Source: Symmachiella macrocystis
GTDB lineage: Bacteria; Planctomycetota; Planctomycetia; Planctomycetales; Planctomycetaceae
Assembly: GCF_007860075.1 (NCBI RefSeq)
Contig: NZ_SJPP01000002.1
Coordinates: forward strand, 248,001-312,000
Direction of reading: 5' to 3'
Length of the DNA: 64,000 nucleotides
Below, piece after piece: positions 9,185 through 18,821 of this stretch. The translations under genes and the position numbers were made by a program. The notes under the pieces are model-generated. The model was not told the DNA's origin and did not search any database. It worked only from the letters and a program-made list of their open reading frames with translations. How positions within the stretch are numbered: position 1 is the stretch's first letter; each line of letters begins with the position of its first letter.

Positions 9185-9757
9185 ATGAAGTTATCAAAAA
9201 ATATGTTTTCCGAACGGGAACGTAGCCTGGAAAATGAGTTTTTCTATCGCGTCGATCAGGCGCTGATTCAGAAATTGAAGGAGGAATCGGCGTGCGAGAG
9301 AGGTCTGATGGATCTCTCTGAAGTAACTGGCATTGCCGACCAAGAACTACTCGGCGAATTGTTGGAAGTCGGTATAGGCCGGGAATCGCTCATCGCGCTG
9401 TCACTGATTCCACTGGTACAAATAGCCTGGGCCGATCGTATTCTTGATTCAAAAGAACGGGCCGCGGTGTTGGGAGCTGCAGTCGCAGAAGGGATCGGAG
9501 AGACAACGGCCAGCCACCGTCTATTAAACGATTGGTTACATGACAAACCTGAGGAAAAGCTATTTGCCACGTGGCGGCATTACGTCCGCGTCACTGCCAG
9601 CAAGCTCACTCAGGAGCAAGTGGAACGACTGCGGCATGATGTTTTGCGACGCACACGGGCGATCGCGCAGACTACAGGCGGATTCCTCGGCATGGGTTCC
9701 GTTTCAGAAGCCGAACAAGCCATATTGAACGAGATCGAACAAGCATTTGAGGCGTAG
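9185..9757 (+). CDS. TerB-like helical protein, unknown function
   Basis: 190 residues with no signal peptide or membrane helix. The middle (about 75-105) reads LSLIPLVQIAWADRILDSKERAAVLGAA, the 'aWADg.id..Er..l..a' pattern of the TerB/tellurite-resistance-like helical family; this similarity is modest. The region ends in a probable regulatory helix (VSEAEQAILNEIEQAF). An AAGGAG ribosome-binding site lies about 10 bases before the ATG. The gene is co-directional with the hydrogenase operon and separated by 230 bp from the sensor gene, so it may be a stress-related companion. Confidence 0.65.
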   Translation: MKLSKNMFSERERSLENEFFYRVDQALIQKLKEESACERGLMDLSEVTGIADQELLGELLEVGIGRESLIALSLIPLVQIAWADRILDSKERAAVLGAAVAEGIGETTASHRLLNDWLHDKPEEKLFATWRHYVRVTASKLTQEQVERLRHDVLRRTRAIAQTTGGFLGMGSVSEAEQAILNEIEQAFEA

Positions 9758-9989
9758 TTTGGATTATCCGTTTATTCGTACAAGCACTTTGGCAGTGAAT
9801 TTCGATCCAATCGGAAGTGAATTGGTGAAATCGCGAAGCATTTCGGGATAGTCGAGCTTAAGCTGCGGGCTGTCCACTGGCTGAAAAACATCTTCATCGA
9901 ATCGTCGACAACAGAGCAATTTTCGATACAGGCTTTTATATAGTTAGCTATGATTGGGCAAACCAATTCTGTTGCTCCGTGAAGGACCT

Positions 9990-10472
9990 ATGATGGCCGC
10001 TCAGAATCAAACCGCTCTCCAACTGATTCGTCAGACTGGCTTTTTGGATGATCTGTCGGACGAGGAACTTGCGAAAATCGCGGATATCTCAGAGATCCAA
10101 CAGCAAGACGCCGGGACCGTTCTTTTTCAGGAAGGGACTGTGTGCGTGAGCCTGTTCATCGTTGTCACGGGCAGCGTGGCGCTGGATATGCATGTCCCGC
10201 GCCGCGGTCAGATCAGAATCCTTACAGTCGGGGCCGGTGAGATTCTTGGTTGGTCGGCACTCTGGGGCAGTCAACGCATGACGGCGATGGGGACGATCCT
10301 CGATGCTGCCACACTGGTTACAATTCCCGGACAGCGTCTGCAGGAACTATGTGACGCCGATCGAGAGATCGGATATAGAGTAATGCAGCGGATGGCCGTT
10401 GCTTTATCCCGGCGGTTGCTGGCAGCACGACTGCAATTACTTGATCTGTTTTCCGAGACACAGCCAGCCTAA
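9990..10472 (+). CDS. Cyclic-nucleotide-binding-domain (Crp-type) sensor without HTH
   Basis: About 160 residues, a single cNMP-binding beta-roll: IRQTGFLDDLSDEELAKIAD, then GTVLFQEGTVCVSLFIVVTGSVAL, GAGEILGWSAL (the phosphate-binding cassette region) and a closing helix. There is no DNA-binding domain, so it is not a full Crp/Fnr regulator. ATG codons at 9990 and 9993 are both possible; GAAGGA at 9981-9986 fits 9993 slightly better. It lies 60 bp upstream of hydB on the same strand. Stand-alone cNMP-domain proteins of this kind are often encoded next to group 3b hydrogenases, which suggests a role in sensing or tuning the enzyme. The ligand is unknown. Confidence 0.8.
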   Translation: MMAAQNQTALQLIRQTGFLDDLSDEELAKIADISEIQQQDAGTVLFQEGTVCVSLFIVVTGSVALDMHVPRRGQIRILTVGAGEILGWSALWGSQRMTAMGTILDAATLVTIPGQRLQELCDADREIGYRVMQRMAVALSRRLLAARLQLLDLFSETQPA

Positions 10473-10535
10473 CCGACGCGCGGTGGAGTCCGGAAATTCA
10501 CAATGCGTTGGCAATGGAGGAAATCGAGATACGAA

Positions 10536-11687
10536 ATGGAGAAGGTTACAGAGCTCCCGGAATTCTTGCCGGCCAGCGAGTTGCAGTCGCTGTTGGATGT
10601 ATTGATGAACGCTGGGTATCAAACCGTTGGTCCGACGGTCGACCAAGGTGCAATTGTTTACGACGAAATTGATTCGGTGGATAAATTGCCCCGCGGCTGG
10701 ACCGACCGTCAGGAAGCGGGGAAGTACCGCCTAGAACAGCGTGATGACGATGCCTATTTTGGGTACGTTGTCGGACCGCATTCTTGGAAGCAGTTTCTCT
10801 TCCCGCCCTTGGCAACGGTCGCTACAGCGGAGCGTCATGATACCGGTTGGCACATGCGCACGCCCGATGACGATCCGCCACGCTATGCGTTTCTCGGCGT
10901 GCGTGCCTGTGAGATCGCCGCGATGCGGGTTCAGGACCGTGTTTTCACGGGCGGATCTTATATCGATCCCATTTACAAGAAACGACGGGACGCAGCCTTC
11001 ATCGTCGCCGTGAATTGTACGCAGGCGGCCTCTACTTGTTTCTGCACGTCGATGAATACAGGACCGCGATGTGAAAGTGGTTTTGATTTGGCGCTGACCG
11101 AAATTGCCGACGGATTCATCATGGAGGTCGGCTCGGATGCCGGTGGTGAAATCCTGAAAAAACTTCCGACAATATCCTCCACAAGGGAACGACTCCATCA
11201 AGCTGAATCCGCACGGCAGCAGGCCCTTGAGCAGATTACAAAAACGCTCGACACAGAGGGGCTTCGCGATCTGCTGCTGGATAATCTCGATCATCCTCAA
11301 TGGGACGATCTCGCCACACGCTGCCTGTCCTGCACCAACTGCACCATGGTCTGCCCGACGTGCTTTTGCTCCACGGTGACCGAGGTGAGTGACCTGACCA
11401 GGGACCATGTCGAACGACGGCGTGAATGGGATTCGTGTTTCAACATCGACTTTAGTTACATGAACGGTGGCGTGGTTCGTAACGGCGTTCGAAGCCGTTA
11501 CCGGCAATGGCTGACGCACAAGCTGGCATCGTGGGAGGACCAATTTGGCTCATCCGGTTGTGTCGGTTGTGGTCGCTGTATCACGTGGTGTCCCGTGGAG
11601 ATTGACCTGACCCAAGAAGTGGCCGTGATTCGACGATCGACAATTAACGCAAATCCACCAAACACAAACTCGGGGGCGGCACAATGA
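10536..11687 (+). CDS. hydB: Group 3b [NiFe] hydrogenase beta subunit (iron-sulfur, sulfhydrogenase/AsrA-like)
   Basis: 383 residues from ATG 10536; an in-frame ATG at 10503 is possible, but neither has an ideally placed ribosome-binding site. The N-terminal half matches the family (LPASELQSLLDVL, AGYQTVGPTV, GAIVYDEI, FLGVRACEIAA), and AsrA-type C.CF cysteines follow. The C-terminal half binds two [4Fe-4S] clusters: Cys263/266/269/273 (CLSCTNCTMVC) and Cys342/345/348/352 (CVGCGRCITWC). It passes electrons between the flavin subunit and the small subunit of a soluble, NAD(P)-linked hydrogenase. It overlaps hydG by 4 bp. Confidence 0.9.
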   Translation: MEKVTELPEFLPASELQSLLDVLMNAGYQTVGPTVDQGAIVYDEIDSVDKLPRGWTDRQEAGKYRLEQRDDDAYFGYVVGPHSWKQFLFPPLATVATAERHDTGWHMRTPDDDPPRYAFLGVRACEIAAMRVQDRVFTGGSYIDPIYKKRRDAAFIVAVNCTQAASTCFCTSMNTGPRCESGFDLALTEIADGFIMEVGSDAGGEILKKLPTISSTRERLHQAESARQQALEQITKTLDTEGLRDLLLDNLDHPQWDDLATRCLSCTNCTMVCPTCFCSTVTEVSDLTRDHVERRREWDSCFNIDFSYMNGGVVRNGVRSRYRQWLTHKLASWEDQFGSSGCVGCGRCITWCPVEIDLTQEVAVIRRSTINANPPNTNSGAAQ

Positions 11688-12541
11688 CGGGCTCCGCTGC
11701 CTGCAAACCTACGGACCCTTGGCTGGCCTATTCGGTGACCGTGGATCAAGTGACGCCGGAAACCCCCGGTGTTGCGACCTACGATCTGATTTTCACCGAC
11801 AACGAAGTGGCCGCTCGGTATACGTTTTTGCCCGGCCAGTTCAATATGTTGTATTTGCCTGGAGTCGGTGAGATTGCCATCTCGATTAGTGGTGATCCGA
11901 CAAACGGCGATCGGCTGCCACACACAATTCGCGTAGCGGGCAACGTGACACGTACGTTGGCAGGCTTAGCCGAGGGTGCTTCACTTGGACTGCGCGGTCC
12001 CTTCGGCTCAAGTTGGCCATTAGCAGGTAACGTAGGAAAAGACGTGATTCTCATCGCCGGAGGAATCGGACTCGCTCCTTTGCGGCCCGTGATTTACGAG
12101 TTGCTCTCGAATCGTCACCTTTATGGTCAACTAACCCTATTGTACGGTTCAAGGACACCCGAGGGACTGCTGTATCCTGGCGAATACGACAATTGGCGAA
12201 CCCGCGGACTCGACGTCCAAACAACTGTCGATCGTACGACAGATGGTTGGAGCGGAAATGTTGGCGTCGTCACGACGCTGTTGGAGCGGATGGCACTGCC
12301 CCGTTCCGCGGAGACAGTGCTCTTCACCTGCGGGCCAGAAGTGATGATGTGGTACACAGTCCAATCGGCGCGCGAGTGTGGAATCCCCGATGAAAATCTC
12401 TACGTGTCGTTGGAACGAAACATGAACTGCGCGGTTGGATTGTGTGGCCATTGCCAATTTGGTCCTGAATTTCTTTGTAAGGACGGGCCAATCTTCGGTT
12501 ACGACCGAGTAGCTTCCATTCTGAAAGTGGACGATCTGTGA
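11684..12541 (+). CDS. hydG: Group 3b hydrogenase gamma subunit, FAD/NAD(P)-binding reductase
   Basis: 285 residues of the ferredoxin-NADP reductase fold. FAD-binding part about 15-110 ([13 protein letters not shown], then [11 protein letters not shown]), NAD(P)-binding part from about 120 ([14 protein letters not shown] with GGIG at 126-129; FTCGPEVMM near 214-222). The C-terminus carries a [2Fe-2S] site with Cys249, 254, 257 and 265 (C-x4-C-x2-C-x7-C). This is the module that exchanges electrons with NAD(P)H. The start ATG overlaps the hydB stop (ATGA), implying translational coupling. Confidence 0.93.
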   Translation: MTGSAACKPTDPWLAYSVTVDQVTPETPGVATYDLIFTDNEVAARYTFLPGQFNMLYLPGVGEIAISISGDPTNGDRLPHTIRVAGNVTRTLAGLAEGASLGLRGPFGSSWPLAGNVGKDVILIAGGIGLAPLRPVIYELLSNRHLYGQLTLLYGSRTPEGLLYPGEYDNWRTRGLDVQTTVDRTTDGWSGNVGVVTTLLERMALPRSAETVLFTCGPEVMMWYTVQSARECGIPDENLYVSLERNMNCAVGLCGHCQFGPEFLCKDGPIFGYDRVASILKVDDL

Positions 12542-13377
12542 AATCTCCGGTGCAACAAACTCTGCCCGACATTCATCGCAAACCACGGTTGGCGGTCTTT
12601 AAGTTTGCCTCATGTGACGGCTGCCAACTGTCGTTATTGGACTGCGAGGACGAACTATTGGCCGTGGCGGGCGCGGTGGACATCGTCCACTTTCTGGAAG
12701 CGACCAGTCGGATTGAACCAGGACCATATGACATTGCCCTGGTAGAGGGGTCGATCACGACTCCGCATGACGCAGAACGAATCCAGGAAGTCCGCCGCCA
12801 ATCGCGGTTTTTGATGACAATTGGCGCGTGCGCGACCGCCGGAGGCATTCAAGCCCTCAAGAACTGGGCTGATCACGAAGACTTTTTGCGTTGCGTCTAT
12901 GCAAGACCCGAATTCATTTCAACTCTGGAAACGTCAACCGCGATTGCCGATCACGTCGCGGTTGATTTTGAACTGCGGGGCTGTCCGATTAACCGGCATC
13001 AGTTGATCGAAGTGCTGATGTCCCTAATTTCCGGACACAAGCCGCGGACTGCGACACATAGTGTCTGTCTGGATTGCAAACGTCGCGGCACGGTTTGTGT
13101 CGAAGTCGCGCAAGGTATTCCTTGTATAGGTCCAGTGACGCAAGCTGGTTGCGGAGCAATCTGCCCAGCCTACGATCGCGGATGTTACGGTTGCTTCGGC
13201 CCGGCCGCTCAGCCAAATTGCGACAGCCTGACGTCGCAGTACCTCGGCACCGGTTCGACGCGAGAAACCCTGGTCCCCTTGCTACATAACTTCAATGCCG
13301 ATGCCCCTGCGTTTCGCGATGCTGGCAATCGCTTACAGCAGTCCGACACCCCCTCCTCGACAGGAGGCCGGTCATGA
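12538..13377 (+). CDS. hydD: Group 3b [NiFe] hydrogenase small (delta) subunit
   Basis: 279 residues from a GTG that overlaps the hydG stop (GTGA). The proximal [4Fe-4S] cluster motif is at Cys26 and Cys29 ([12 protein letters not shown]), with [10 protein letters not shown] and LRGCPI supplying the other ligands. Further cysteines ([37 protein letters not shown]) can hold additional clusters. There is no twin-arginine signal, as expected for a cytoplasmic group 3 enzyme. It relays electrons from the Ni-Fe site to the beta subunit. It overlaps hydA by 4 bp. Confidence 0.93.
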   Translation: MKSPVQQTLPDIHRKPRLAVFKFASCDGCQLSLLDCEDELLAVAGAVDIVHFLEATSRIEPGPYDIALVEGSITTPHDAERIQEVRRQSRFLMTIGACATAGGIQALKNWADHEDFLRCVYARPEFISTLETSTAIADHVAVDFELRGCPINRHQLIEVLMSLISGHKPRTATHSVCLDCKRRGTVCVEVAQGIPCIGPVTQAGCGAICPAYDRGCYGCFGPAAQPNCDSLTSQYLGTGSTRETLVPLLHNFNADAPAFRDAGNRLQQSDTPSSTGGRS

Positions 13378-14675
13378 CCGAATCACGCAGCATCAGAATC
13401 GAAGCCCTGACGCGCGTTGAAGGCGAAGGGGGACTGCACATCAAATTAGATGGCGGCATGATTGAAGATGTGCAGTTGGCCATCTATGAACCTCCACGGT
13501 TCTTTGAGGCATTTCTCCGCGACCGCTCTTTGGAAGAAGTCCCCGACATTACCGCTCGCATTTGCGGCATCTGTCCAGTCGCCTACCAAATGAGTGCTGT
13601 GCACGCTTTGGAGGCAGCGCTACACGTCACGATCACACCTGAAATCCGCCGCATGCGTCGGCTGTTGTATTGTGGTGAATGGATCGAAAGTCACGCCTTA
13701 CACATGCATCTGTTGCACGCTCCTGATTTTTTTGGAGTCAACAGCGGCATCGAATTGGCCGAACGGTTTCCCAACGAAGTCAATCGTGGTTTGCGACTTA
13801 AGAAGCACGGCAATGAACTATTGGAAGTTCTCGGGGGCCGCGCAATTCATCCAATCAACGTCGCCGTCGGCGGATTTTACCGTGCCCCCAAGCGCGACGA
13901 ATTGCTGCGTTTGATTCCCGATTTCGAATGGGGCCTGCAAGCCGCAGTCGCAACCACCCGCTGGGTGGCGACGCTCGATTTCCCGGATTTTGAACGCAAC
14001 TATGATATGGTCGCGCTCAGTCATCCCAATGAATATCCGATGAACGAGGGACAAGTCGCTTCCACTTCAGGCTTGTTGATCGACGTGGCTGATTACGAAG
14101 GTGAATTCGCCGAAGAGCATGCCGCCCACAGCACCGCATTGCAATCCGTACGAAAGTCAGTGAACAGCTGCTATCATGTGGGACCGCTGGCCCGTGTCAA
14201 TCTGAACTTCGACCGTCTGTCGCCGCTGGCCCGGCGCGTTGCGGATGAGATTGGTTTCGCGCCGCCATGCCTCAACCCGTTCCGTGCAATCATTGCCCGC
14301 GGCTTGGAAGTCATCCATGCCTATGAGGAAACACTGGAAATTCTTCGTGAATACCGTCCGTTCAAACCGCCGCGCGTCGAATACGAATATTCCGCTGGCG
14401 AAGGCTGTTCCGCAACGGAAGCCCCCCGCGGCCTGATCTATCACCGCTATGCAGTCAATGACGACGGAAAGATTACGTTCGCTAAAATCGTCCCTCCTAC
14501 CTCGCAGAACCAAAGGCAAATCGAAGACGACCTTCGTGATTGGCTACCCGACGTGATGGGCGATGACGACGGACAGACTGCTCTCGACTGCGAACGTCTA
14601 ATCCGGAGTTACGACCCCTGCATTAGTTGTTCAACGCACTTTCTAAACTTGACCGTGGAGCGAACCAAATCGTGA
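13374..14675 (+). CDS. hydA: Group 3b [NiFe] hydrogenase large catalytic subunit
   Basis: 433 residues. Ni-Fe ligands: RICGICP with Cys64 and Cys67 near the N-terminus, and DPCISCSTH with Cys416 and Cys419 followed by His422 near the C-terminus. The first motif sits in the usual L1 context (LTRVEGEGG at 12-20). An 11-residue tail (423-433) follows the His and is the expected substrate of the endopeptidase encoded next. The enzyme interconverts H2 with protons and electrons for NAD(P)H. Length and motifs fit soluble group 3b enzymes; no part of the active-site set is missing. Confidence 0.95.
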   Translation: MTESRSIRIEALTRVEGEGGLHIKLDGGMIEDVQLAIYEPPRFFEAFLRDRSLEEVPDITARICGICPVAYQMSAVHALEAALHVTITPEIRRMRRLLYCGEWIESHALHMHLLHAPDFFGVNSGIELAERFPNEVNRGLRLKKHGNELLEVLGGRAIHPINVAVGGFYRAPKRDELLRLIPDFEWGLQAAVATTRWVATLDFPDFERNYDMVALSHPNEYPMNEGQVASTSGLLIDVADYEGEFAEEHAAHSTALQSVRKSVNSCYHVGPLARVNLNFDRLSPLARRVADEIGFAPPCLNPFRAIIARGLEVIHAYEETLEILREYRPFKPPRVEYEYSAGEGCSATEAPRGLIYHRYAVNDDGKITFAKIVPPTSQNQRQIEDDLRDWLPDVMGDDDGQTALDCERLIRSYDPCISCSTHFLNLTVERTKS

Positions 14676-15166
14676 GCAACACGACGAAAGCCTTGTTTGT
14701 GGGCATTGGTAGCCCGCACGGCGATGACCAAATTGGCTGGCTGATTGCCGATCGGCTGGCTGAAGATGGAAGTCTGCCTACCAGCGTCGCCGTGAAAAAA
14801 GCAGGCATCCCATTGGATCTACTTGATTGGCTGGAAAACCTCGATTGCCTACATGTCTGCGACGCATTCCAGGGAGCAGCGATGCCTGGAGAACTCCGTC
14901 GCTGGGAATGGGATGTTGTGTCAGATGTGCCTACAATGACAGAACTATTTCCCGATTTTATACGGCTGCGTTGTCAGGGCAGCCACGACTTCGGCTTAGC
15001 GGCCGTGCTCGATCTCGCCTTGCGACTACATCGACTTCCTCATCGGATCGTCGTGTGGGCTATTGCCGGCGATGGCTTTGAACGAGGGAACTCTGTTTCG
15101 GAAAAATTGAAGCGGGCATTGCCGACGGTGACCAATTCGATTCAAAATGAACTCAATCATGCATGA
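14672..15166 (+). CDS. Hydrogenase maturation endopeptidase (HycI/HyaD family)
   Basis: 164 residues from GTG 14672, which overlaps the hydA stop (GTGA) exactly as at other junctions of this operon; the longer frame to 14627 is not needed. FVGIGSPHGDDQIGWLIAD at the N-terminus gives the family's G-x-G-x..-G-D-D metal-binding aspartate, HVCDAFQGA gives the second acidic residue, and SHDFGLAAVLDLA matches the 'SxH' motif. It would cleave the HydA C-terminal tail after Ni insertion. It overlaps hypA by 8 bp. Confidence 0.88.
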   Translation: MSNTTKALFVGIGSPHGDDQIGWLIADRLAEDGSLPTSVAVKKAGIPLDLLDWLENLDCLHVCDAFQGAAMPGELRRWEWDVVSDVPTMTELFPDFIRLRCQGSHDFGLAAVLDLALRLHRLPHRIVVWAIAGDGFERGNSVSEKLKRALPTVTNSIQNELNHA

Positions 15167-15563
15167 AATATCCCTCGTTCGGTCGCTTCTAAAACAGGTT
15201 GAGCGATTGTGCAAACAAAACGACGGTACGGCCGTTGAACAAATCGAAGTCGAGATCGGTCCGCTCAGCGGTGTGGAACCGTTATTGGTGCGAGAAGCGT
15301 TTGAGATCCTCTCATTCGGGACTGGCTGTGCCGGTTCGCGGTTTGTCATCCATGAAGTTCCGTTGAAAGCACGCTGTTCTGATTGTCAGGCGGAGTTTGA
15401 GTTGCCTTCATTTGTGTTCGTCTGTTCGGGATGCCAGTCCCGTGCAATCCAAATTACGAGTGGAAACGAATTCAGACTGTTGAACGTTACGATTCAGGCA
15501 AACCAAGCCGCCAACATCCCGAAACCGCGCGGCGGTGGCTACGAAACGGAGCATATCGCATGA
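15159..15563 (+). CDS. hypA: Hydrogenase nickel-incorporation protein HypA
   Basis: 134 residues starting MHEISLVRSLL; the start at 15159 is fixed because the family's nickel site is the N-terminal Met1-His2-Glu3. The upstream in-frame codon at 15147 would bury it. The zinc site is CSDC...CSGC. It delivers nickel to the large subunit with HypB. The stop overlaps the hypB start (ATGA). Confidence 0.95.
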   Translation: MHEISLVRSLLKQVERLCKQNDGTAVEQIEVEIGPLSGVEPLLVREAFEILSFGTGCAGSRFVIHEVPLKARCSDCQAEFELPSFVFVCSGCQSRAIQITSGNEFRLLNVTIQANQAANIPKPRGGGYETEHIA

Positions 15564-16258
15564 CGACGACGCGCAAGCTAACCGTCAATCAAGACATCCA
15601 AGCCCAAAATAAACGCCGTGCTGCCGAATTGCGTTCGGCATTTTCGGATCGTGGCACGTTCGTCGTCAACTTGGTGTCGTCACCCGGAGCGGGTAAAACG
15701 AGCCTGTTGGAAGCGACTGCAAAATACTGGGGCAACCGGCGAAGAATCGCGGTACTCGTTGGTGATCTGGCCACCGATCGCGATGCCGATCGATTGCGGC
15801 CGTACGTCCCTGTCGAACAATTGACAACGGGCGGTGCCTGTCACTTGGAGTTATCGCTCGTCGAACGTGGTCTTCAGCGACTTCCCGATGAAGACTACGA
15901 GTTCCTCTTCATTGAAAACATCGGGAATCTGGTCTGCCCTGCGTCCCACGATCTTGCCGAACATCTGAGGGTGGTGGTGTTAAGCACCACCGAAGGGGAT
16001 GACAAGCCAGGCAAATATCCCAAGATGTTTCGCACCAGCCAAGCAATGGTGATCAGCAAGTGCGACCTGCTGCCTCACGTTCCGTTTTCGGTGGACGCAG
16101 CCATTACTGATGCCAGCTTGATTCAACGAGACCTTTCCACATTTCCTGTTTGTTCCACCACCGGCGAAGGAATCGCGGCATGGTGCGGATTTCTCGATGA
16201 CGCGCGACAGCGCATGCGGAACGTTGCTGGTAGACATCAGGAGCATGTCGGAAATTGA
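15560..16258 (+). CDS. hypB: Hydrogenase nickel-incorporation GTPase HypB
   Basis: 232 residues from ATG 15560, which overlaps the hypA stop. P-loop SPGAGKTS at 41-48; metal-site GGACHLE with Cys94-His95; VISKCDLLPHV is the NKxD-like guanine motif region. There is no N-terminal His-rich nickel-storage stretch. It hydrolyses GTP to drive nickel transfer with HypA. The stop overlaps the TTG start of hypF. Confidence 0.95.
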   Translation: MTTTRKLTVNQDIQAQNKRRAAELRSAFSDRGTFVVNLVSSPGAGKTSLLEATAKYWGNRRRIAVLVGDLATDRDADRLRPYVPVEQLTTGGACHLELSLVERGLQRLPDEDYEFLFIENIGNLVCPASHDLAEHLRVVVLSTTEGDDKPGKYPKMFRTSQAMVISKCDLLPHVPFSVDAAITDASLIQRDLSTFPVCSTTGEGIAAWCGFLDDARQRMRNVAGRHQEHVGN

Positions 16259-18543
16259 AAGAAACGTCATCCACTCCGCGGTCTGAGACAACCATCGCTA
16301 CCCGACTCTTGCTGCAGGGAAGCGTGCAAGGAGTCGGCGTCCGTCCTGCAATCATGAAATTGGCGTCGGAACTCAAATTGTGTGGATTTGTTGCGAATGA
16401 GATGCGTGGTGTGGAAATCTACATCGAAGGCAGTGGAATTGAAATCGATGAATTCGCGGATCGGCTACAGGCCGAATTGCCACGGGGCGCAAGATTTGGA
16501 AATTTGACCCGCATGCACTCAGCGGTAATCGGTTTACAACAGTTCGAGATTCGGACGGTCAAATCAACGGGTGCTGTGGCGACGTTGGTTCCGCACGACA
16601 TGGCCGTTTGTGAACAATGCAATGATGAGGTAACCCATGCTCTAGACCGCCGTGCAGGATACGCGTTCACTAGTTGCACAAACTGTGGGCCGCGTTATTC
16701 CATCATCCATACCATGCCCTACGAAAGATCGCAGACGTCGATGGGTCAATTCGACCTCTGCGAACCATGTAGGTCGGAATTCGAAGGTGCCAATGATCGG
16801 CGATTCCACGCGCAAACAAACGCTTGTGCCGACTGTGGACCGACGGTCTGTTGTGGAGAAACGACAGAGCAAGGAAAGTCCGCAATCACTGCGGCTGCCA
16901 TTGAATTGAAAAACGGAGGCATCGTCGCGTTGAAGGGTCTTGGTGGTTATCAGTTGCTTTGCGATGCCACAAGTGAAACAGCCGTCCGCAGGCTGCGCGA
17001 TCGCAAACACCGTCGTACGAAGCCACTACCGGTCATGATCAGCGCTCCGAGCCGGCCCGAGGAATTCCCCGCAGCGCTCTTTGACGCATCCAACCCCATC
17101 GTGCTAGTGCCGTTCGATTTGGTTGGTAATCTTGCAGAATCTGTACATGCTAATTTCAATACCGTTGCCGTGATGTTACCCACAACGCCCCTACACCGAC
17201 TGTTGTTGCGGGAATGCGGCCGTCCGCTGGTCGTGACCAGCGGCAACATCGAAAGCGAACCGTTGGCCTACGAAAACGACGACGCAACTGAATCATTGCA
17301 CGGCGTTGCCGATCTTTTTCTGCATCACAACCGTCGTATCGTCCGTCCTATTGATGATAGTGTGGTGCAGACTTGCGGCAATCGGACGGTGAGCATCCGC
17401 GCCGCACGAGGGATCGCCCCCTTGCCATTGGCTTTACAGACCGACCGCTCGATTCTGGCGGTCGGCGGACATCAAAAGGTCGCCGTTGCATTGTCCAATA
17501 AAAAACAGGCTGTACTGGGTCCGCATATTGGTGATCTAGACAGTTTAGCGGCGCGAGAGCGATTCGTGAGTCACACGAGATCACTGATCGATTTATACGG
17601 CTGCAATCCTGAAGTCATCGTCCACGATCTGCATCCCGATTACTTTACAACACGTTGGGCCGAAGAACAGCCACAGCCAACGATTGCTGTGCAACATCAT
17701 CATGCGCACATTGTGTCAGGCATTCTCGAACATGCCTGGCTTGACCGGAAGGTACTCGGTATCGCGTTTGATGGCACGGGATACGGACCTGATGGCACAA
17801 TTTGGGGTGGTGAGTTTTTACTCGCAACCGCAACCCAATTCCATCGCGTCGGCCATCTGCGACCGTTCACATTGCCCGGAGGTGAGCTTTCGGTACGGCA
17901 GCCGTGGCGGGTAGCGTTATCGCTGCTGACGGAGACCCTGGGCAGCGCCGCTGCAATTGAGTTGTTACACGGCGAGGCTGAGACATCGCAATTGCAGGCG
18001 CTTGCCAAACTCATTGAACGCCGTCAGGCAGGTCCAATGACAACGAGCGCCGGTCGACTGTTCGACGGTGTCGCAGCATTATTGTTACCTTTAGCAGACG
18101 TATCATTTGCAGGCGAACCGGCGATGAGATTGGAATCCATTTGCGACGATTCCGAGCCGGCGAGCTATTCGTTCTCAGTTACCGAAATAGACGAAGTGGT
18201 GTCGCTAGACTGGCGGCCGGTGCTGGCTGAAATCGTTGGCGACCTGACTCAGGGTGTCGAAATTGGGGCAATAGCGATGCGGTTTCATCGTGCGATAGCG
18301 CGAGCGATTGCGAATCTTGCCAAGAAATATGCGGAATTACCAATCATACTATCCGGTGGATGTTTCCAGAATCGTCTTTTGACAGAATTGGTCCTTGAGC
18401 AATTTGCGGGCGGCCCGCAAACCGTCGGGCTTCCCGGTACAATCCCGCCGGGCGACGGAGGACTGGCGGCGGGGCAATTGGCGATTGCTGCGGCGAGATT
18501 GGCAACGGGACATTTAGAACAAGGGCTGCCCTCATGTGTCTAG
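16255..18543 (+). CDS. hypF: Carbamoyltransferase HypF
   Basis: 762 residues from a TTG overlapping the hypB stop (TTGA). An acylphosphatase-like domain comes first (LLLQGSVQGVGVRPAI, about 17-105). Two zinc-finger motifs follow (CEQCNDE...CTNCGPRYS and CEPCRSEF...CADCGP), then a YrdC-like domain (AAAIELKNGGIVALKGLGGYQLLCDA, about 205-390). The C-terminal Kae1-like carbamoyltransferase carries VQHHHAHIVSGILEH, ILSGGCFQN and the glycine-rich end. It makes the thiocarbamate on HypE that becomes the CN ligands of the Ni-Fe centre. It is full length and overlaps hypC by 10 bp. Confidence 0.95.
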   Translation: MKETSSTPRSETTIATRLLLQGSVQGVGVRPAIMKLASELKLCGFVANEMRGVEIYIEGSGIEIDEFADRLQAELPRGARFGNLTRMHSAVIGLQQFEIRTVKSTGAVATLVPHDMAVCEQCNDEVTHALDRRAGYAFTSCTNCGPRYSIIHTMPYERSQTSMGQFDLCEPCRSEFEGANDRRFHAQTNACADCGPTVCCGETTEQGKSAITAAAIELKNGGIVALKGLGGYQLLCDATSETAVRRLRDRKHRRTKPLPVMISAPSRPEEFPAALFDASNPIVLVPFDLVGNLAESVHANFNTVAVMLPTTPLHRLLLRECGRPLVVTSGNIESEPLAYENDDATESLHGVADLFLHHNRRIVRPIDDSVVQTCGNRTVSIRAARGIAPLPLALQTDRSILAVGGHQKVAVALSNKKQAVLGPHIGDLDSLAARERFVSHTRSLIDLYGCNPEVIVHDLHPDYFTTRWAEEQPQPTIAVQHHHAHIVSGILEHAWLDRKVLGIAFDGTGYGPDGTIWGGEFLLATATQFHRVGHLRPFTLPGGELSVRQPWRVALSLLTETLGSAAAIELLHGEAETSQLQALAKLIERRQAGPMTTSAGRLFDGVAALLLPLADVSFAGEPAMRLESICDDSEPASYSFSVTEIDEVVSLDWRPVLAEIVGDLTQGVEIGAIAMRFHRAIARAIANLAKKYAELPIILSGGCFQNRLLTELVLEQFAGGPQTVGLPGTIPPGDGGLAAGQLAIAAARLATGHLEQGLPSCV

Positions 18544-18821
18544 GCGTTCCCGGACTCATCATACGTTGGATCGATCGCGATCCGACGTTCGGTAAAGCGG
18601 AAGTCGAATTCGAAGGTATCCGCCGCGTTTGTCATATGGCCTGTGTCCCCGAGGCAGAGGAGGGTGACTATGTCGTCGTGCATGCAGGGATCGCCATCAG
18701 CCGCGTTGACGCCCGGGAAGCCCAGCAACTGATTGCGGAACTCAAGCGATTGGGCCTACCCGATGAGTTTTCGGAGACGACCGACTCACTTCCACCAATA
18801 TCAAAAAGGGACTCGCCGTGA
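18534..18821 (+). CDS. hypC: Hydrogenase assembly chaperone HypC
   Basis: 95 residues starting MCLGVPG; the essential Cys2 is present, which fixes the start at 18534. The body (AEVEFEGIRRVCHMACVPEAEEGDYVVVHAGIAIS) is the OB-like family core. It is slightly longer than usual because of a polar tail (SETTDSLPPISKRDSP). It carries the Fe(CN)2CO unit with HypD. It overlaps hypF by 10 bp and hypD by 4 bp. Confidence 0.95.
   Translation: MCLGVPGLIIRWIDRDPTFGKAEVEFEGIRRVCHMACVPEAEEGDYVVVHAGIAISRVDAREAQQLIAELKRLGLPDEFSETTDSLPPISKRDSP

Noticed and set aside
9954-10472. Longer start for the cNMP-domain protein at 9954
   Set aside because: The extra residues are not protein-like, and GAAGGA immediately precedes the ATG pair at 9990/9993.
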